Shown: positions 1-13,124, numbered from the stretch's first letter. The stretch is 64,000 nucleotides of DNA from Alectoria sarmentosa (GCA_009733775.1 WOGZ01000052.1:85485-149484), one strand, 5' to 3'. The notes: generated by a model not told the origin, from the letters alone. Made by a program: numbers and translations.

Positions 1-270
1 GAGTGAGCGTTCGCCATCCTCGACCGCAGCGCTTGTGGCCCGCGTGCCCCCATACTGATTTACTCGCAGTCATCGCAGGCGAAATTCATATGCTATTGCT
101 TCAGGATCCGTCTGTCGTACGATAACGGTTCTTCACTGATTGCATACTCCGCCACTGATCGATGGGCAGATCACATTCCTCGCTATTTACACTCTCCTTT
201 AAAACCTCTACCAAAAGGCTAGCAATTGGCATACGAAGACTATCTCCAAATAGCTCTAGACACCTTCGCT

Positions 271-3200
271 ATGGCGTCCTCTCAGGCTACCCAGTAAGTT
301 CCAGTATTTCCCGCCAGTGTTGACTGCACTCCTCGACTGAGCTCCGAGAACTTCTTTGTCATCGTGATGTTGGGCGCAGCTTTTCGAGACACGTCAGCTT
401 CTAGCTACATCATACGATCCTAATTCAAACCACAACGCTGATAAGTTATGGCCCCACAGTCCCTACGGCCCCGGCCAATTCATGAACCCAGGGCCCGCAC
501 CTCGCCCACCTACTGATCGTCCTCGCCTAAACCTGATGCCTTCCACAATCGGCATTCCTGGGAACATGTCTCAGTTGAGCCTGCATTCACAATCAACGGC
601 GGGACGTTCTATGAGCGATCTCGCTCTTACACCCTCCTTTTCACGCTCTACCACCCCCATGAATAACGAAGGTATCGGGGGTGTGGCTATATTAAAGGAA
701 GGGCCTGCTCGCTGCAAAGAGGGCTTGATATGGAAACAGAAGTATCTCGTTTTACGCGCGTTTCAGCTCGACTTTCAAAAAGGTCAGGATGGCAAGGTTA
801 GCTCAAGCATCCAGCTGAAAGATGTTACCAATGTTTCTCGCAGCGAGAATACTCGTCTGTCTTTCGAAATTACAAGAGTCGCCAATGCTGGCATAAAGCC
901 AGGCGCAAGCCCTGTAGCCATTCGTGAGCTTCCCCAGAAGACCATCATCTGCCAGCTCGAGACAGACGACGAGATTTATGACTGGATCGATGCCATCTAC
1001 AATCGTTGTCCCGGTATGGGAGGTGTTAGCAACCCAACCAACTTCTCACACCGCGTTCATGTGGGCTTTGACCCTGTCAACGGTTCATTTGTGGGGCTAC
1101 CAACAGAATGGGAACGTTTACTGACCGCTTCGGCCATTACGAAAGAAGACTACAAAAAGCATCCCCAAGCAGTCATCGAGGTTCTCGAGTTCTACTCCGA
1201 TATCACCAAGCGCCAGGAAAATCCCGATGCTTACCCTAGCCTGACGCCTACGCCACCTGTTACGACGAAACAGAATATGCAGCTCGGCCACGGGGGGGGT
1301 GGCACTGCAATCGCACCACCAAGACCGCCACCGCCAAACGGACCAAACCCAATGGGAGCGTATGGGCAACTGCAGCGTTCTCCCCAAGAAAACTCGCCAA
1401 ACTCGCGAACCGGTACTCCTATTTCTCAGCGCAACTTTTCCGGTAACGAGCGAGCAATTGAACAGAACAGTAAGATGGGGATGGATCAGGAGATGCGCCG
1501 CGCCATGGAGGAAGAAGCTCGCAAGATCAAGGCAGCCAAAGAGCAGCGTGAGCGCGAGCAGCGCGCAAAGGCTGAGGCGGAGCAGAACCGCCGGGATCAA
1601 GAAGCCTACAATTCAGCAATTCCCAAGACACGTACCCCAATGGTAAAGCAAGAGATTGGTGGATACAGCGGCGGAGCTAGCGATTCACCAGGTAGCCGAT
1701 ACAATCCTACCAGAAGTCCCCCTTCCGCGCCAGGTGCCGACCGTGCTCGTCAGCAACCACAAGGCTCGTTGAGGGGACCTACTGCTCAGCGTCAAGCTCC
1801 CCAGGCACCAAGCAGCGTCAATGGCAATGCCCAACCAGCACCCCGAGCTCCATTTGCCCAGAAGCCATCTTCGCCACATTCCCAGTCTCCTTCCAATCAG
1901 CAACCTTCACTCCGCGCCCCGGGCAATCCAGAGCAGCAGCGCCAACCATCTCCCGCTGCACGCCCTCAGATAAGTGACAATGACCGTAATCAGCCTCCAG
2001 CAAACCACGTACGTGCAAAGGGCGCTCAAGCTAATGGCACTCCTCGAGCACAACCGCCGACGCGTCTTCCTGGAGCAGTTCAGCCTGTAGCGCCTCTCAA
2101 TGTCAAGCAACCTATGGGATTAGCGGTTCCAGATGTATCAGAGCCCCACAAACAAGCTGAAATGGCACTGACTGGTAAACCTCCAGCCGCTGCTCACAAA
2201 AAGGAGGTGCGCATGTCGAGCATGACTGAAAGCCAGGTCATGGAGAAATTGAAGCAGGTGGTGTCGAAGGATGACCCTCAGCTATCGTATAGCAAGCAGA
2301 AGAAAATTGGCCAAGGCGCTTCTGGATCTGTCTATGTTGCTAAGATTCAAGAAAATGCTATCTCACCTGTTGCCAAGCGTCTTTACAAGACTATGGGAGG
2401 CAAGTCGCAAGTTGCCATCAAGCAGATGGATCTTCGCAACCAGCCACGGAAAGAATTGATCGTAAACGAAATCATCGTCATGAAGGAGAGCTCACATCCC
2501 AATATTGTCAACTTCCTAGATTCGTTCCTGCAAGAGGGCAATAACGAGCTGTGGGTAGTGATGGAGTTTATGGAAGGTGGCGCATTGACCGATGTCATTG
2601 ACAACAACCCTCATATCACAGAGGCACAGATCTCTACGATCTGCAATGAGGTATGCTGGCTGCCATGACGTTGACACTTGAAAGACTGCTGACCTGCTTG
2701 AAGACTTGCAAAGGTCTTGCCCATCTCCACAGCCAAAACATCATTCATCGCGACATCAAGTCAGACAATGTTCTTCTCGACGCCCGTGGCAATGTCAAGA
2801 TCAGTAGGTTTCCTTGCACTCCTCGTTTACCGCTTCATACTAACGACTGCTTCTCAGCCGATTTTGGTTTCTGCGCCAAGCTCACCGACCAAAAATCCAA
2901 GCGCGCCACCATGGTGGGTACACCTTACTGGATGGCCCCCGAAGTTGTCAAGCAAAAGGAGTACGGAAGCAAAGTTGACATGTGGTCCCTTGGCATCATG
3001 GCTATCGAGATGATCGAGTCGGAACCCCCTTACCTCAATGAAGAGCCGCTCAAAGCCCTTTTCCTGATTGCTACCAATGGCACGCCCACTCTCAAGAATC
3101 CCGACAAACTCAGCCGTGAGCTCAAGGTTTTCTTAAGTCAATGCCTGACTGTTGACGTCAAGAATCGCGCCACTGCTCAAGAGATCTTGGCCGGTGACTT

Positions 3201-3273
3201 CCTCAAACGCGGGGGATGCAACTTGGCTAGCTTGGTTGACATGTTGAAGTTCCGCATTGCATCTAAACACTGA
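271..3273 (+). CDS. CLA4: PAK-family Ser/Thr kinase Cla4 (PH-CRIB-kinase)
   Basis: p21-activated kinase of the Cla4 class, an effector of Cdc42/Rac that controls polarity, septins and cytokinesis at the cell cortex. Exons 271-293, 460-2650, 2704-2803 and 2858-3273 join in frame to 909 residues. The 23-nt first coding exon (ATG at 271, donor GTAAGT) joins the T at 460 and stays open into the ATG at 482. A PH domain lies at about residues 83-190. A CRIB motif follows at about 198 (NPTNFSHRVHVGF, with Val in place of the usual first Ile). A long Pro/Gln/Ser-rich linker with a charged EEEARKIK-type helix leads to the kinase domain from about 613. Visible kinase motifs are GQGASGSVY, VAIKQMD, HRDIKSDN, DFGFCAKL and GTPYWMAPEV. 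The PH domain separates Cla4 from Ste20. The introns are 166, 53 and 54 nt; the last has a TACTAAC branch site. Identification is firm; the start depends on the tiny first exon. Confidence 0.95.
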
Positions 3274-4097
3274 GGCTCTTATACGACCGAATCAAGCTAT
3301 AACGGCATGTGTCACGGCTTCAATGACACGTTTGCTGGGACTAATATTAGACTGGAGTCAGTGGCGCTTCTACGCATCGACTTATCGCAGTGCATCACTA
3401 GGTGCTGCTTGAAGATCGCATTTATTAAAACGGCGAATGGTTTTACACATGATACCTGGGCACCGGGAGGCTTTCTACTACGCTCTCAAAGGTCAAGATA
3501 TCTTCCCTCATGCTCATACAACGATCAGGAGGGGTTTATGCTTGCATATCACGTCTGGATGGATGACGGGACGAAAATGATCGGAGCTCAGGTTACGGCA
3601 GGTTTTTAGTACTTGGGGTCCCATAGTATGCGTGATGATTGATCTACGTATCTAGACCACTCAAAAGGCTAGTTGTTTAAGCCCTTTCAAAAGCTAGAAA
3701 TTCTTACTATTATTTCTTGTTCCCTTGTCATCTTCTCCCCCGCAAAAGTCGCCCCTGCAAAAATAAGTGTAGTCTTTATTGCTACGCTTTCGTTTCTACT
3801 TATGATTTGCTCTGCCAATCAGTCGGAAGGTGCTTCCCCCGAAAGCCCTTCTCCTGCTATTCCTTTTATATAGAATAGTAATACTTTGGCGGACTTCCTT
3901 GGCGAATCGAATCGAATTAATTATTCACGCAGCTGGGGAAAGGAAAGCGCTTTTACGAGTAACTAGTCTTGCTGTTTCCGTTCTCTGGAACATTTGGGGA
4001 CGGAGGTAATGATTATACTTAAGGTTCAGTGGCTGACTGACTGGTTTGGTTTTAACTCAGCGGTGATGCCTGGATCGAGAAGTGCACTTTGTGTGTG

Positions 4098-4136
<39 letters not shown>

Positions 4137-5644
4137 CTGTGAGGATTTGATGAAATGCGAACGGTTGTCGAGTTGATTTCCTTTTCGATTCCTTTTATTC
4201 AAGCCCGCATCTCTCTCTCCCTCTCCCTCTCCCTCTCGAGTCCGATTCCAAGCACACTTTGTTGTGTGGTTAGGTATATCATCATGTCTTGACGTTTTCC
4301 AACGCGAACTGGGCGTCTTGCCTTTTTTGCCTTTTGCTTTTTTCTAACGGCTGAGCTTCTCCCCCCCCCCAATCTTCTCGTCGCCCTTCCGACCTTGCCC
4401 CTTGGCAGAAGCTCCCAACGCTGTTCTCCTCCTGCTTGAAACCTCCTACCCGTTACCTTTGTCCATCTATTCGGCACGTCGCTAGCAAAGTCCCACGATC
4501 GCCCGTCAGACCGATCCCCATCCTAACTAAGCCTCAGCGTACGTCTAGACTTTCCACTAACCACCCTATCTCACCTCCACCGCCTCCTCCCCATACCCAC
4601 AACCACAGCAGCAGCAGCAGCAGCATCGTCCAAAACCACCACCGAGTAAGTCCGCGTCTTCCCCAAACGCTTGCACCATCTCCTCGGACCTCAGCTGCTG
4701 GTGGGGCTCTGCGTCCGACATCGTCTCCATCGTCGCTCTGATCGTGGGCGTCGTGGGCGTTGTCGTGGCGGCTTTTGACGTTGCTGGTTTCGAGGAAGGG
4801 GTAGAGGAGGGATGAGGAGAGGGGGGGTGCAAAGAGGAGCGGAGAGGAGAGGAGAGGAGGAGGAGGGTTCCGTTTCGGAGGAGCTGTGAGTGGAGATGGA
4901 GTTTTTTTTTGCAGGATTTGTTTGGGGCAGCGGCAATGGGGATTGCCGAGGGGATCTTCTGCGGTGTGGTATCGCTTTTTTGGGGGATATGACGGTATAT
5001 TTCTGTTCCTTTCCTGTAGATATTGGAGTACTGATCTACCTTGGAGGCTGGGGCCCGATATTGTTGATGTGTATCATATGCGAGGGATGCTCGACTTGCT
5101 GAAATAGGGGCAAGGTTTGGGCTCTGTAGAGTTTTGCGTCAGGTGTCGTTGGCTTTCTATGCCGTCCGGAAAAACGCGTACTCGAATGCTTGCATATGAT
5201 GTCTAGAATGATAGAGAGTCGAAAAGTATTAGTGTTGTTTCTTTTCTTGCTTCTTTTTCTTGCTCTTTTTTGGCTTTTGAAATACAGTCCATGTAATCTC
5301 AAACTGCTTACTGAATATTTGTGAGCCGGTCTTGTGATAGTCGCTTGCTGTTCGCCAATCCAAAAGCCTCCGGAGCCTATGAATATCCGCAATGGTCCGT
5401 TTCGAGGCGAGGCTGGTCGGGCACATCGACGTGAAATACAGTAACATCAGAGATGGACTTGGAGCCCAAGTACTGAGCCGGAAATGCTTATTCGAGAGCA
5501 TAGTTGCCAGCTTTCCGCGACCTTCGACTGCAGGCATGGGGCCGAGTTTCGGCTTCGAGCCTAGAGTCGCGGACCTGCCAAAAAGGCATTGGCACGCGAT
5601 AATTGTAGGACTGAGCCAGTGAGCAAAACATTCCATGTCCCTGT
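3274..5644. other. Gene-free interval downstream of CLA4
   Basis: This 2.4 kb lies between the 3' ends of CLA4 and POS5, which converge. Open frames on both strands are short, compositionally biased and lack splice-linked partners, so I support no gene here. The interval should carry both 3' UTRs. It holds a TG microsatellite (about 4090-4135), a CT tract (about 4210-4237), a short C run near 4363, and a CAG tract (about 4605-4624). Confidence 0.7.
4090..4135. repeat. (TG)n microsatellite
   Basis: About 45 bp of alternating TG with one C interruption near 4104. A CT-rich tract follows at about 4210-4237 and a (CAG)n tract at about 4605-4624. These are likely length-polymorphic. The alternating purine-pyrimidine run could adopt Z-DNA, but no function is shown. 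Confidence 0.95.
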
Positions 5645-7078
5645 TCACCCATCTTCTCCAAACGGGTAATTGAATTTCAATAAGCCGTTCAACCCCCCAA
5701 CCCACCCCTCGTCCCCACTCGCTCCCTCTCCACCACTGCCTCTCATCACACACGGAACACCTCCCATCCAGCCCTCCCCTGTCTCTCCCAGGTCCCCTTT
5801 CCTCCCAACACCCTCGCCCCAAACTCTCAATCCCATGCCAGATCCCACCCCCTTTTCCTGGTCTACTCCGTCTATGCTAACGCCTACTCCCTGTTTCCCT
5901 CTGCCGCTGACGGTGACTTCAACAACTGCTTCTGCTGGTAGTACCAGTGGTCTGAAACTCAGACTTCGCGCACATATCGGCGTTATCACTATGCCTTTAA
6001 CTAAAGGATGCACGATACTTCCCCCGGCACTTAGTGAATACGCAGTCGATCCTGTAGGCGTGCTGATTATGAGACCGTCGGCTGAGGTGGACGTTAGAAT
6101 GCGGCCGGATATGGAAATAGTGAGGTGTGTTAGGTGCGGGGAGGCGCCGCGGTGGAGGATGACTTCGTTGAGGGCGTGGAGTGCTGGTGGTGTAATTACT
6201 TTTCTATCTGGAGAAATTATAGCAACACGGAGGCGGTTGCGGAGGAGGACGCGGGCTGCGCGGGTTGGACCTAGGGAGGCACCTAGGTTTTGTGGCCAGC
6301 CTTCTTTCGATTGACGTGTATGCGTAGGGTTTTGGGACACTGGGGGCGAGGAGGCGGCCTGTTCGGGGGAGAGTATGGAATGTCGAGAAGACGATGCACC
6401 GGACATGTAGAGCTCACGGAAAGCGCGCTTATGATCTGGAAATTTCCATTCGTTTAGGAAGCCAAGTGTTCCCATACTGAAGGAGAGGATTGGAGGAACA
6501 GTGGTTGTAGTATTGAAGAGGGAGGAGGCGTGGAGGATGGTACCATCGCCGCCGAAGGTGGCTGTTAGGTCGACTTTTTGGTTGAGAATGGAAGATAGGC
6601 GTGCGCCGTTCGAGGAAGTGGTGGCTTCCCATGGTGTAGTGTAGAGAGGGAAGGGAACGAGGGTATGGAGGTCGTGCGCCGGGGCGGGCTCGAGGAGGAA
6701 TGATATGGAGGGGTAAGTTGCATGAACGTGTCTGAACAATGCGTCAGCGTCCGATTTTGAGTGAAAGGGCGAGAATGCTGAGCGTACTTGGCGAACTCCA
6801 AGACCGCTTCTGTAGTCTCCGGCGTATTTTCTTTCTTCACCAGCAGTATGTTTCTGGGCGGGGAAGGCCATCGGAGGGACAAAAGGTCATTGCCCTTTGT
6901 CTCTGCGAGTGTAAGTATCAGGGTCACAGGTTGGGGCGCGGTGCTTTGACGAACCGTGATAGCTGGGATGTATGCGATCTGGGAGCTCCAGTAGATGCTT
7001 GATCTCGTGCCTTCGAGGGGTGCTGGAGAATGGCCTTTTGGGAACCAAAGTATCTATTTTCCGCCGGGGAACCTTCAT
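5645..7078 (-). CDS. POS5: NADH/NAD kinase, Pos5-like (mitochondrial)
   Basis: ATP-NAD kinase family enzyme that phosphorylates NADH/NAD to supply mitochondrial NADPH. Exons on the minus strand are 7078-6955, 6902-6788 and 6731-5645, giving 441 residues with introns of 52 and 56 nt. The N-terminus is Arg/Lys/Ser-rich with no acidic residue until residue 9, consistent with a mitochondrial presequence. Exon 2 carries WPSPPRNILLVKK, the usual start of the catalytic fold. Exon 3 carries the family signatures FGGDGTILHAS, SMGTLGFLNEW, NEVILHRG, DGLIISTPTGSTAYSLSAGG and SLSFRPLVLP. The C-terminus (GLLKFNYPF) is also typical. Position next to a lipid acyltransferase tells nothing about function. The donor of intron 1 (GTTCGT) is non-consensus but restores the frame exactly. 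Family assignment is very sure; the mitochondrial Pos5 subtype is likely from the leader. Confidence 0.93.
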
Positions 7079-7512
7079 GTTTCATTCAGAAAGACGCAAC
7101 GACATGCATCTCTGAGAGATTCAGTTGTGGATAACGTAGACACTGAGTGACCTCCAGCCTTGGCAGTCAGCCTTGTGGGGACGGCTTCTATTTCGAAAAA
7201 CAGCGATGACGACTGAGGTGGAATGATAAATTCTTGCAGCCCATCCATCCTTATTATTTCTTGGAAGGAGCAGAGCTTCATATCTTTTCGCTTGGATGCA
7301 TTGTTCCAAATTTCGCCTTGCCCCCTTGAAATATGGGGCTACCTGCGACTCTATGTGATCATACCAGTGACGCGCTGATCGAAGCTCCAGATATACACAT
7401 TGATCTTCTCCGCGTCTTCTCCTTTCCCTCAACAAATCCACTAATATTATCTCGCCTTTGATTTGCTAAGGTTGTACGTCAGTGAGCGCATTTGAACCAA
7501 ACCAAGAGCACC
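7079..7512. promoter_or_regulatory. Shared divergent promoter, POS5 / acyltransferase
   Basis: 434 bp separate the start codons of two divergently transcribed genes and so must hold both promoters and 5' UTRs. I see no convincing TATA box or long repeated operator. The acyltransferase start (ATG at 7513) sits in a good CACC-ATG-A context. Confidence 0.55.
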
Positions 7513-8849
7513 ATGAGCCAAGCAGTCCCAGAACCCATACCTAACCTAGGGGTCGAAAGCGCAGGCAACGCAGCAGAACCACACCCAGGAGGCCGAATTA
7601 AGCATGGAAACTCCGTCCAGCTTCTCCGTCTGGCGGCGTTCACTTCATGGCTCAACGCTTGTATTTTCACCATACATTTTACCCAGATTCTCGGCTGGCC
7701 TCTCTACCTCATTGACAAGGACTACTACTACGCCTACATGGCTCTTACGAAGCAGTCCTTTGGACTGGTCGCTACCACAATAACAGCTTGGTTCATCCCA
7801 ACGGTCATAAGAGTAAGTGGAGATAAGAGCGTCCGGGGACAACTACTGCAGACGAAGGATGGACGACTCGAGACTCGCTTCCCGGAAAGACTGGTCATGA
7901 TTGCAAATCATCAGATCTACACTGAATGGCTGTACCTTTGGTGGGTAGCCTATACGAGCAACATGCATGGTCACGTCTACATCATCCTCAAAGAGTCTTT
8001 GAAATACATCCCCTTCGTCGGTCCTGGAATGATGTTCTACGGCTTCATTTTCATGGCACGTAATTGGGCAAAGGATAAAATACGACTACAGCATCGGTTA
8101 CAGAAGCTCGTCAAGGGGCGCCATGGCGGTCCGATGTCAGGAGTCTTAGGGATGGAGTCTCTGGACCCGATGTGGCTCATAATCTTCCCAGAGGGAACCA
8201 ATCTCTCAGCAAACACCAGGAAGCAAAGCCAGAAGTGGGCTGACAAGCAAGGTGTCAAGAAACTAGAGCATCAACTGTTACCTAGAAGTACAGGTTTGCA
8301 ATATTGCTTGCAAGAGCTGAAGGGCACAGTTGAATGGGTGTATGATTGTACACTGGCGTATGAGGGCATACCGTAAGTTACATTCTGATTTTGAATGGCA
8401 GTCGTTGACGATCAACCAGCCGTGGAAGCTTTGGCCAAGATCTTTTTACTCTGCGCTCGACCTACTTCCAGGGTCGGCCGCCAAAGTCTGTCAACATGTA
8501 CTGGAGACGACTTGCTGTGTCCTCCATCCCTTTAAATGACCCCCCTAAGTTTGAAATGTGGCTAAGGAATCAGTGGCAAGAGAAAGAACAATTGCTGGAG
8601 TACTTTGCCCAAAATGGTCGCTTCCCTGCAGACGACGGCCACGACTCAGAAGGAGAACCTACCATTAACGGCAACCCCGGTACCCAGGTCCTCAAAGGAG
8701 CAGGTTTCATTGAAACTGAAGTGAGACTGGCGCATTGGTATGAGGTCGGGCAGATCTTCATAGTGCTGGCTGCTTTTGCTCTGGTTTTCAACGTTTTGGC
8801 GAAGCTTTGGAACATGGTTCTTTACGGTAGTCTAGCCGGTCATGGTTGA
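7513..8849 (+). CDS. PlsC-type glycerolipid acyltransferase (LPLAT/AGPAT family)
   Basis: Membrane-bound acyltransferase transferring fatty acyl-CoA to a lysophospholipid or to lysophosphatidic acid, probably in the ER. Exons 7513-8372 and 8420-8849 (intron 47 nt) give 429 residues. The first ATG is at 7513; the open frame extends slightly upstream without an ATG. The catalytic block NHQIYTEW (about residue 132) is an NHxxxxD/E-type motif, and FPEGT (about residue 225) is the glycerol-phosphate-binding block. Across the splice the protein reads YEGIPRGSFGQDLF, then TYFQGRPPKSVNMYWRR, which is typical of fungal relatives of yeast CST26/YBR042C and animal AGPAT3-5/LCLAT1. Hydrophobic segments lie near residues 35-65 and at the C-terminus (about 400-420), so it is likely an integral membrane protein. 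The exact acyl acceptor cannot be read from sequence. Confidence 0.9.
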
Positions 8850-9297
8850 GGGAGTACAATAGCAGCTCCGTTGCAGAAGTCTCTAGTTCGATTTCTATGC
8901 TAGGACACGTGAAAGAGACGGAGTTTATGAGGGATGATTGGGATGTGCGTCTGAGTCTATTACCTTTCTAATCGGCCGAGGAGCAACGACTCGGGATTAC
9001 TTCGGAATTGGCTAACCTAGAATGCATTAGCGAGCTATGGCGGATATATGTTCACCCGTTGCGGACTGGGAACCTTTCGCAACACTCAAAGTGTCGCCCT
9101 TGTTGAGCATCGCTTTTGTCTTTGCCCCTTACAGACCCTCATCTTTGCACTCAGCTTGTTTATGAGTGTTGTAAAGACTACAACGTGTGACTGCGCCGGT
9201 GCCTGCATGCGACGAGCCCGAACAGCCTTGATCAACCACCGTCCACGGACGGCTGGTCCTCCTACTTCTCTCCTCACTTGCACGTCAATCGCCCGCT
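8850..9297. other. Intergenic, acyltransferase 3' end to CTR9 promoter
   Basis: 448 bp between two genes on the same strand. It should hold the 3' UTR of the acyltransferase and the CTR9 promoter. The last ~120 bp before the CTR9 ATG are C/T-rich, typical of fungal 5' UTRs. No TATA box or repeat stands out. Confidence 0.5.
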
Positions 9298-12200
9298 ATG
9301 GCACCTTTTCTGAATGGTTACGGTGGTGGCGGAAATCGGCATCTACCAACAGAGCCCGTCACGACCGATGTCCGCTTTTCCGACATACCTTCCGCCCTCG
9401 ATATCCAGGTCTCAGGCGGCGATGCCGAGGAGGCTGTCGAGATCAGCCTCGAGGATTTGCTCGACGACCCAACAGAGCTTTGCACGCTTCTGGAAAACGA
9501 GAATGCGGAAAAGCGGGTCTGGATGATAATTGCTCTGGCGTACGCAAGGCAAGGGAAGATTGATCTCGCAATCGACATTTTACACAAGGGTTTAAATTCG
9601 CTATCGAGGGGAAGTCCAAAGGAGAAACTAGCTCCGCTCAGTCTTCTTTGCTGGATGTTCCTGGGCAAAAGTCGGCATGCACCGAGAGTGCTACCTGACG
9701 GACAAGCTGCATCAGAGGTGAAGACGAAGGACCTGTGGCTTCAGTCCGCGACCGCTATTATGAATGATGCGTCACGAATCAACCCGGCTTTTCCTCCACT
9801 TTATCTTGCGCGTGGTGTCCTTTACCTCCTCCGCGCCTCCTTGCAACCTCCTTCTAAGCCCGTTGCGCCTGGCTCGATCGATCATTCAGAGCGGATGGAG
9901 TCGCTAAGGCAGGCTCTTAAATGCTTTGAGGATGCGGCGCGAGTGTCACAAGGGAGGAATATGATGGCAGTCTTGGGTACGGCAAGAGCACAATTTTCGA
10001 TGGGAAGATATGCGGAAGCTCTGAAGGGCTACCAGGAGGTCCTTTCAAAAATGCCACATCTCCAAGACCCGGATCCTCGGATCGGTGTCGGGTGCTGTCT
10101 GTGGCAACTTGGATACCGGGAAGAGGCGCGAGAGTCATGGGAGAGAGCATTAGAGATCAATCCCAGTTCCAAGATTGCTACTCTCCTGGTCGGTCTGTAC
10201 TATCTAAACGACAGCTCACATTACGCCACGAAAGATCCTGCTTTTGCCCCAATCTACAAGAAAGCTATGACTGAGTATACTCAGAGAGCTTTCAAGCTAG
10301 ACAAAGAGCTGCCCCTCACATGCGCGACTTTTGGCGGGTACTTCCTGCTTAGAAGGGCATGGCCGACTGTCGAGACATTGGCGCGAAAAGCTATCGAATT
10401 GACTGATGTTAACGCCATTGCTAGCGACGGCTGGTACCTTCTCGCGAGGAAAGAGCACTCACAAGACAATCCAGACTACTCCAAAGTTAACGACTTTTAT
10501 GGTAGAGCTGATGCTGCTAGAGGAGGTGGTGACAAGGGCTATGTTCCAGCAAGACTTGGGCTCGCTCAGGTACAGGTATTGCAGCAAGATGTTGATGGGG
10601 CAAAGTTCCGACTGGAGAAGATTGTACAGGCTACCAAGAGTACCGACGCAATGATGCTTTTAGGAGCTTTGTATGCTGAGGATGTTTTCGCCAATCAAGT
10701 GACAACCGGTTTGAAGGAAGATAAATCTGCAGAGATCAAGAAGGCAGTCGCGCTGCTTGAAGCTGTGCGTATAGCTTGGAAAGATCCCTCAAAAAAGCTG
10801 TATCCCGACCTATCAGTGCTCGTCTATCTCGCTCGCTTGTACGAAGTCGACCAACCAGATAAGGCGATGCAATGCTTGCAGCAAGTTGAGAAGCTGAGCA
10901 TCGAGGATTTATCGGATAAGAAGAACATGCATAAGGAAGTAGAGCTCGATGAGGCCACAACGACAAAGCTTCGGGAAGAATTGCCTCCACAATTACTCAA
11001 CAACCTTGGATGCTTCCAGTACCAGAGCGAGAAATACGACTTGGCTAGAGACCTTTTCCAGACGGCATTGAACTCTCTCGTCAAGTTTGGTGAAAAAGAC
11101 GAGACTATTGACACAGATGCCTTGGTCACCACTATCAGTTACAACCTGGCTCGGACATATGAAGCCGCTGGCTTACTTGATGATGCAAAACAGGTATACG
11201 AGGGCCTGTTGGCACGTCATCAAGATTATACTGATGCTCGAACGCGCCTCGCATACATCGAATTACGCCTGAACCCAACAGAGGATGGACCCAAGGCAAT
11301 AGCTGCATTAAATGATACGGACGGCTCAGATCTCGAAGTACGAGCGCTTCTAGGGTGGTATCTCAGCAGATCGAAGAAGCATGCCACCAATGTTGCGGAA
11401 GATCAAGAGCAACGGCACTACAAGCACACTTTGCAACTCTACGAGAAGCATGATCGGTACTCATTGACTGGCATGGGCAACGCGTACGCTAAATATGCAC
11501 GCGAGATGAGGAGAACGACAGACAAAGAGAGGGAGAAGCGAAGTGCCGAATATCTCAAAGCTGTTGGATACTACGACAAAGCGCTACAACTGGATTACAG
11601 AAATGCTTATGCTGCACAGGGCATCGGTATAGCTTTGATCGAAGATAAGAAAGACCTTGGCGCCGCTCTTCAAATCTTCACTCAAATTCGGGGCACCGTC
11701 CGTGACTCTAGTGTCTTCATCAATCTCGGTCATGTTTATTGCGAGCTGAAGCAGTACGTCAAGTCGATAGAGAGCGTGAGTACTTCTCCTTGGGGATTGT
11801 ATCCGGTGAGCTCACTCTTAGCGTTCAGTATGAAACTGCCCTCCACAGAGATCGCGCCTCGGATCCTCAAGTCCTTGCCTGCCTCGGCCGTGTCTGGCTT
11901 CTCAAAGGCAAACAAGACAAGTCTACCACTGCCATGAAATCCTCCCTCGACTACTCCCGCCGTGCCCTTGCGATCGCCACTTCTCAAATACATTTCAAGT
12001 TCAACATTGCTTTTGTGCAAATCCAGCTTGCTCAACTAATTTACACCCTCCCTGAGTCCCAACGTACCCTCGCTGAAGTTCAAGCTGCTTCAGAAGGCCT
12101 CGATGACGCCATCGAATCATTCACTGAAATCGCGCAAGCGAAAAATCCTCCTTACCCCAAGCACGACATCGAGCAACGAGCCAACATGGGAAGAAATACT

Positions 12201-13124
12201 ATGCGCAGACAGCTTGAGCGCGCTATCCAATCTCAGCGTGAGTACGAAGAGAAGAATGCGGCACGCCTACAGGAAGCACGCGAGTCACGCGAAGCAGAGA
12301 TGAAGCGCCGTGAAGAGGAGCGGAAGAGAGCTGAAGAGATCGCTGCGCAGGAGAAGAAGAAGATCCAAGATGAGCGTAACAAGATGCTCGCACTGAACCG
12401 CGAGCTCGTCGAGAAGCGTGCCGAGGAAGAGCGACGGAAAGAAGAACTCGAATACACCACCGACTCGGAGACCGGCGAGCGCGTCAAGCGGAAGAAAAAA
12501 TCACGAGCTGCTGGTGGCAAACGCAAGAAGAAGGGCGAAGACTCGGATACGGAGACTGAGGGTGACGGCCTGAGGAGGAGAAAGGGCGCCAAGGGCACAG
12601 AAGACGAGACTAGCGGCATCACCAGTATGGATGAGACGGGCCCGAGAACGAAAAAGAAGAGGAAGTTAGCCCGCAAGGGAGGCAGGGAAGACAAGTTCAA
12701 GAGCAGCGAGATGGTCGTTGACAGCGATGAGGATGACGACGTTGCACCCGCTGCCACCAACGGAGGAGCCAAGACGAGTGATGCTGGAGAGGATGCCGAG
12801 ATGGAGGATGCTAGACCCACCACCGACGCTGCAATTAGAGGAGCAGACGAGGATGACGAAGAAGAAACCGTATCCCGCCCCCGCAAGAAACCCGTCCGCC
12901 GCATCGAGGAGAGCGACGAGGAGGAAGAAGAAGACGATGATGAAGATACAGCGCCTCCGCCCATGACTAGCGCCGAAAAGGCAGCCGCTGAGGAACAAGG
13001 TGAAGATGTCTCCATGGTGGACCAGAAAGTCACTGCGGCGGGTGGCGGCAACGATGTTGGGGTTTCAGGACAGGCTGGTGATGTTTATCCCGGCGTAACT
13101 GGCGGTGGGGAAGCGGGTGCGTAG
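9298..13124 (+). CDS. CTR9: Paf1-complex TPR scaffold Ctr9
   Basis: Ctr9/Tpr1 subunit of the RNA polymerase II-associated Paf1 complex, which promotes elongation and histone H2B/H3 modification in the nucleus. Exons 9298-11775 and 11829-13124 (53-nt intron, GTGAGT donor, phase 0) give 1257 residues. After the N-terminal LEDLLDDPTELCTLLENENA block, TPR helices fill most of residues 60-900 (for example AYARQGKIDLAIDIL, GMGNAYAKYARE and NLGHVYCELKQYVKSIESYETAL). Next comes a charged helical segment rich in Arg/Glu/Lys (EARESREAEMKRREEERKR). The tail is very acidic and Lys-rich, with runs such as EESDEEEEEDDDEDT and several KRKKK-type nuclear localisation stretches. Length and order match fungal Ctr9. 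The opposite strand holds a long Ser-rich open frame over the tail, which is only a compositional shadow. Confidence 0.96.

Noticed and set aside
4199..4936. Short frames over the CT, CAG and TG microsatellites.
   Set aside because: They translate the microsatellites themselves and have no other coding signal.
5670..6314. 214-codon Pro-rich open frame antisense to POS5.
   Set aside because: The opposite strand codes for clear NAD-kinase motifs over the same span.
12233..13051. 272-codon Ser-rich open frame antisense to the CTR9 tail.
   Set aside because: It is the compositional mirror of the acidic/basic CTR9 repeats, with no motif or splice support.
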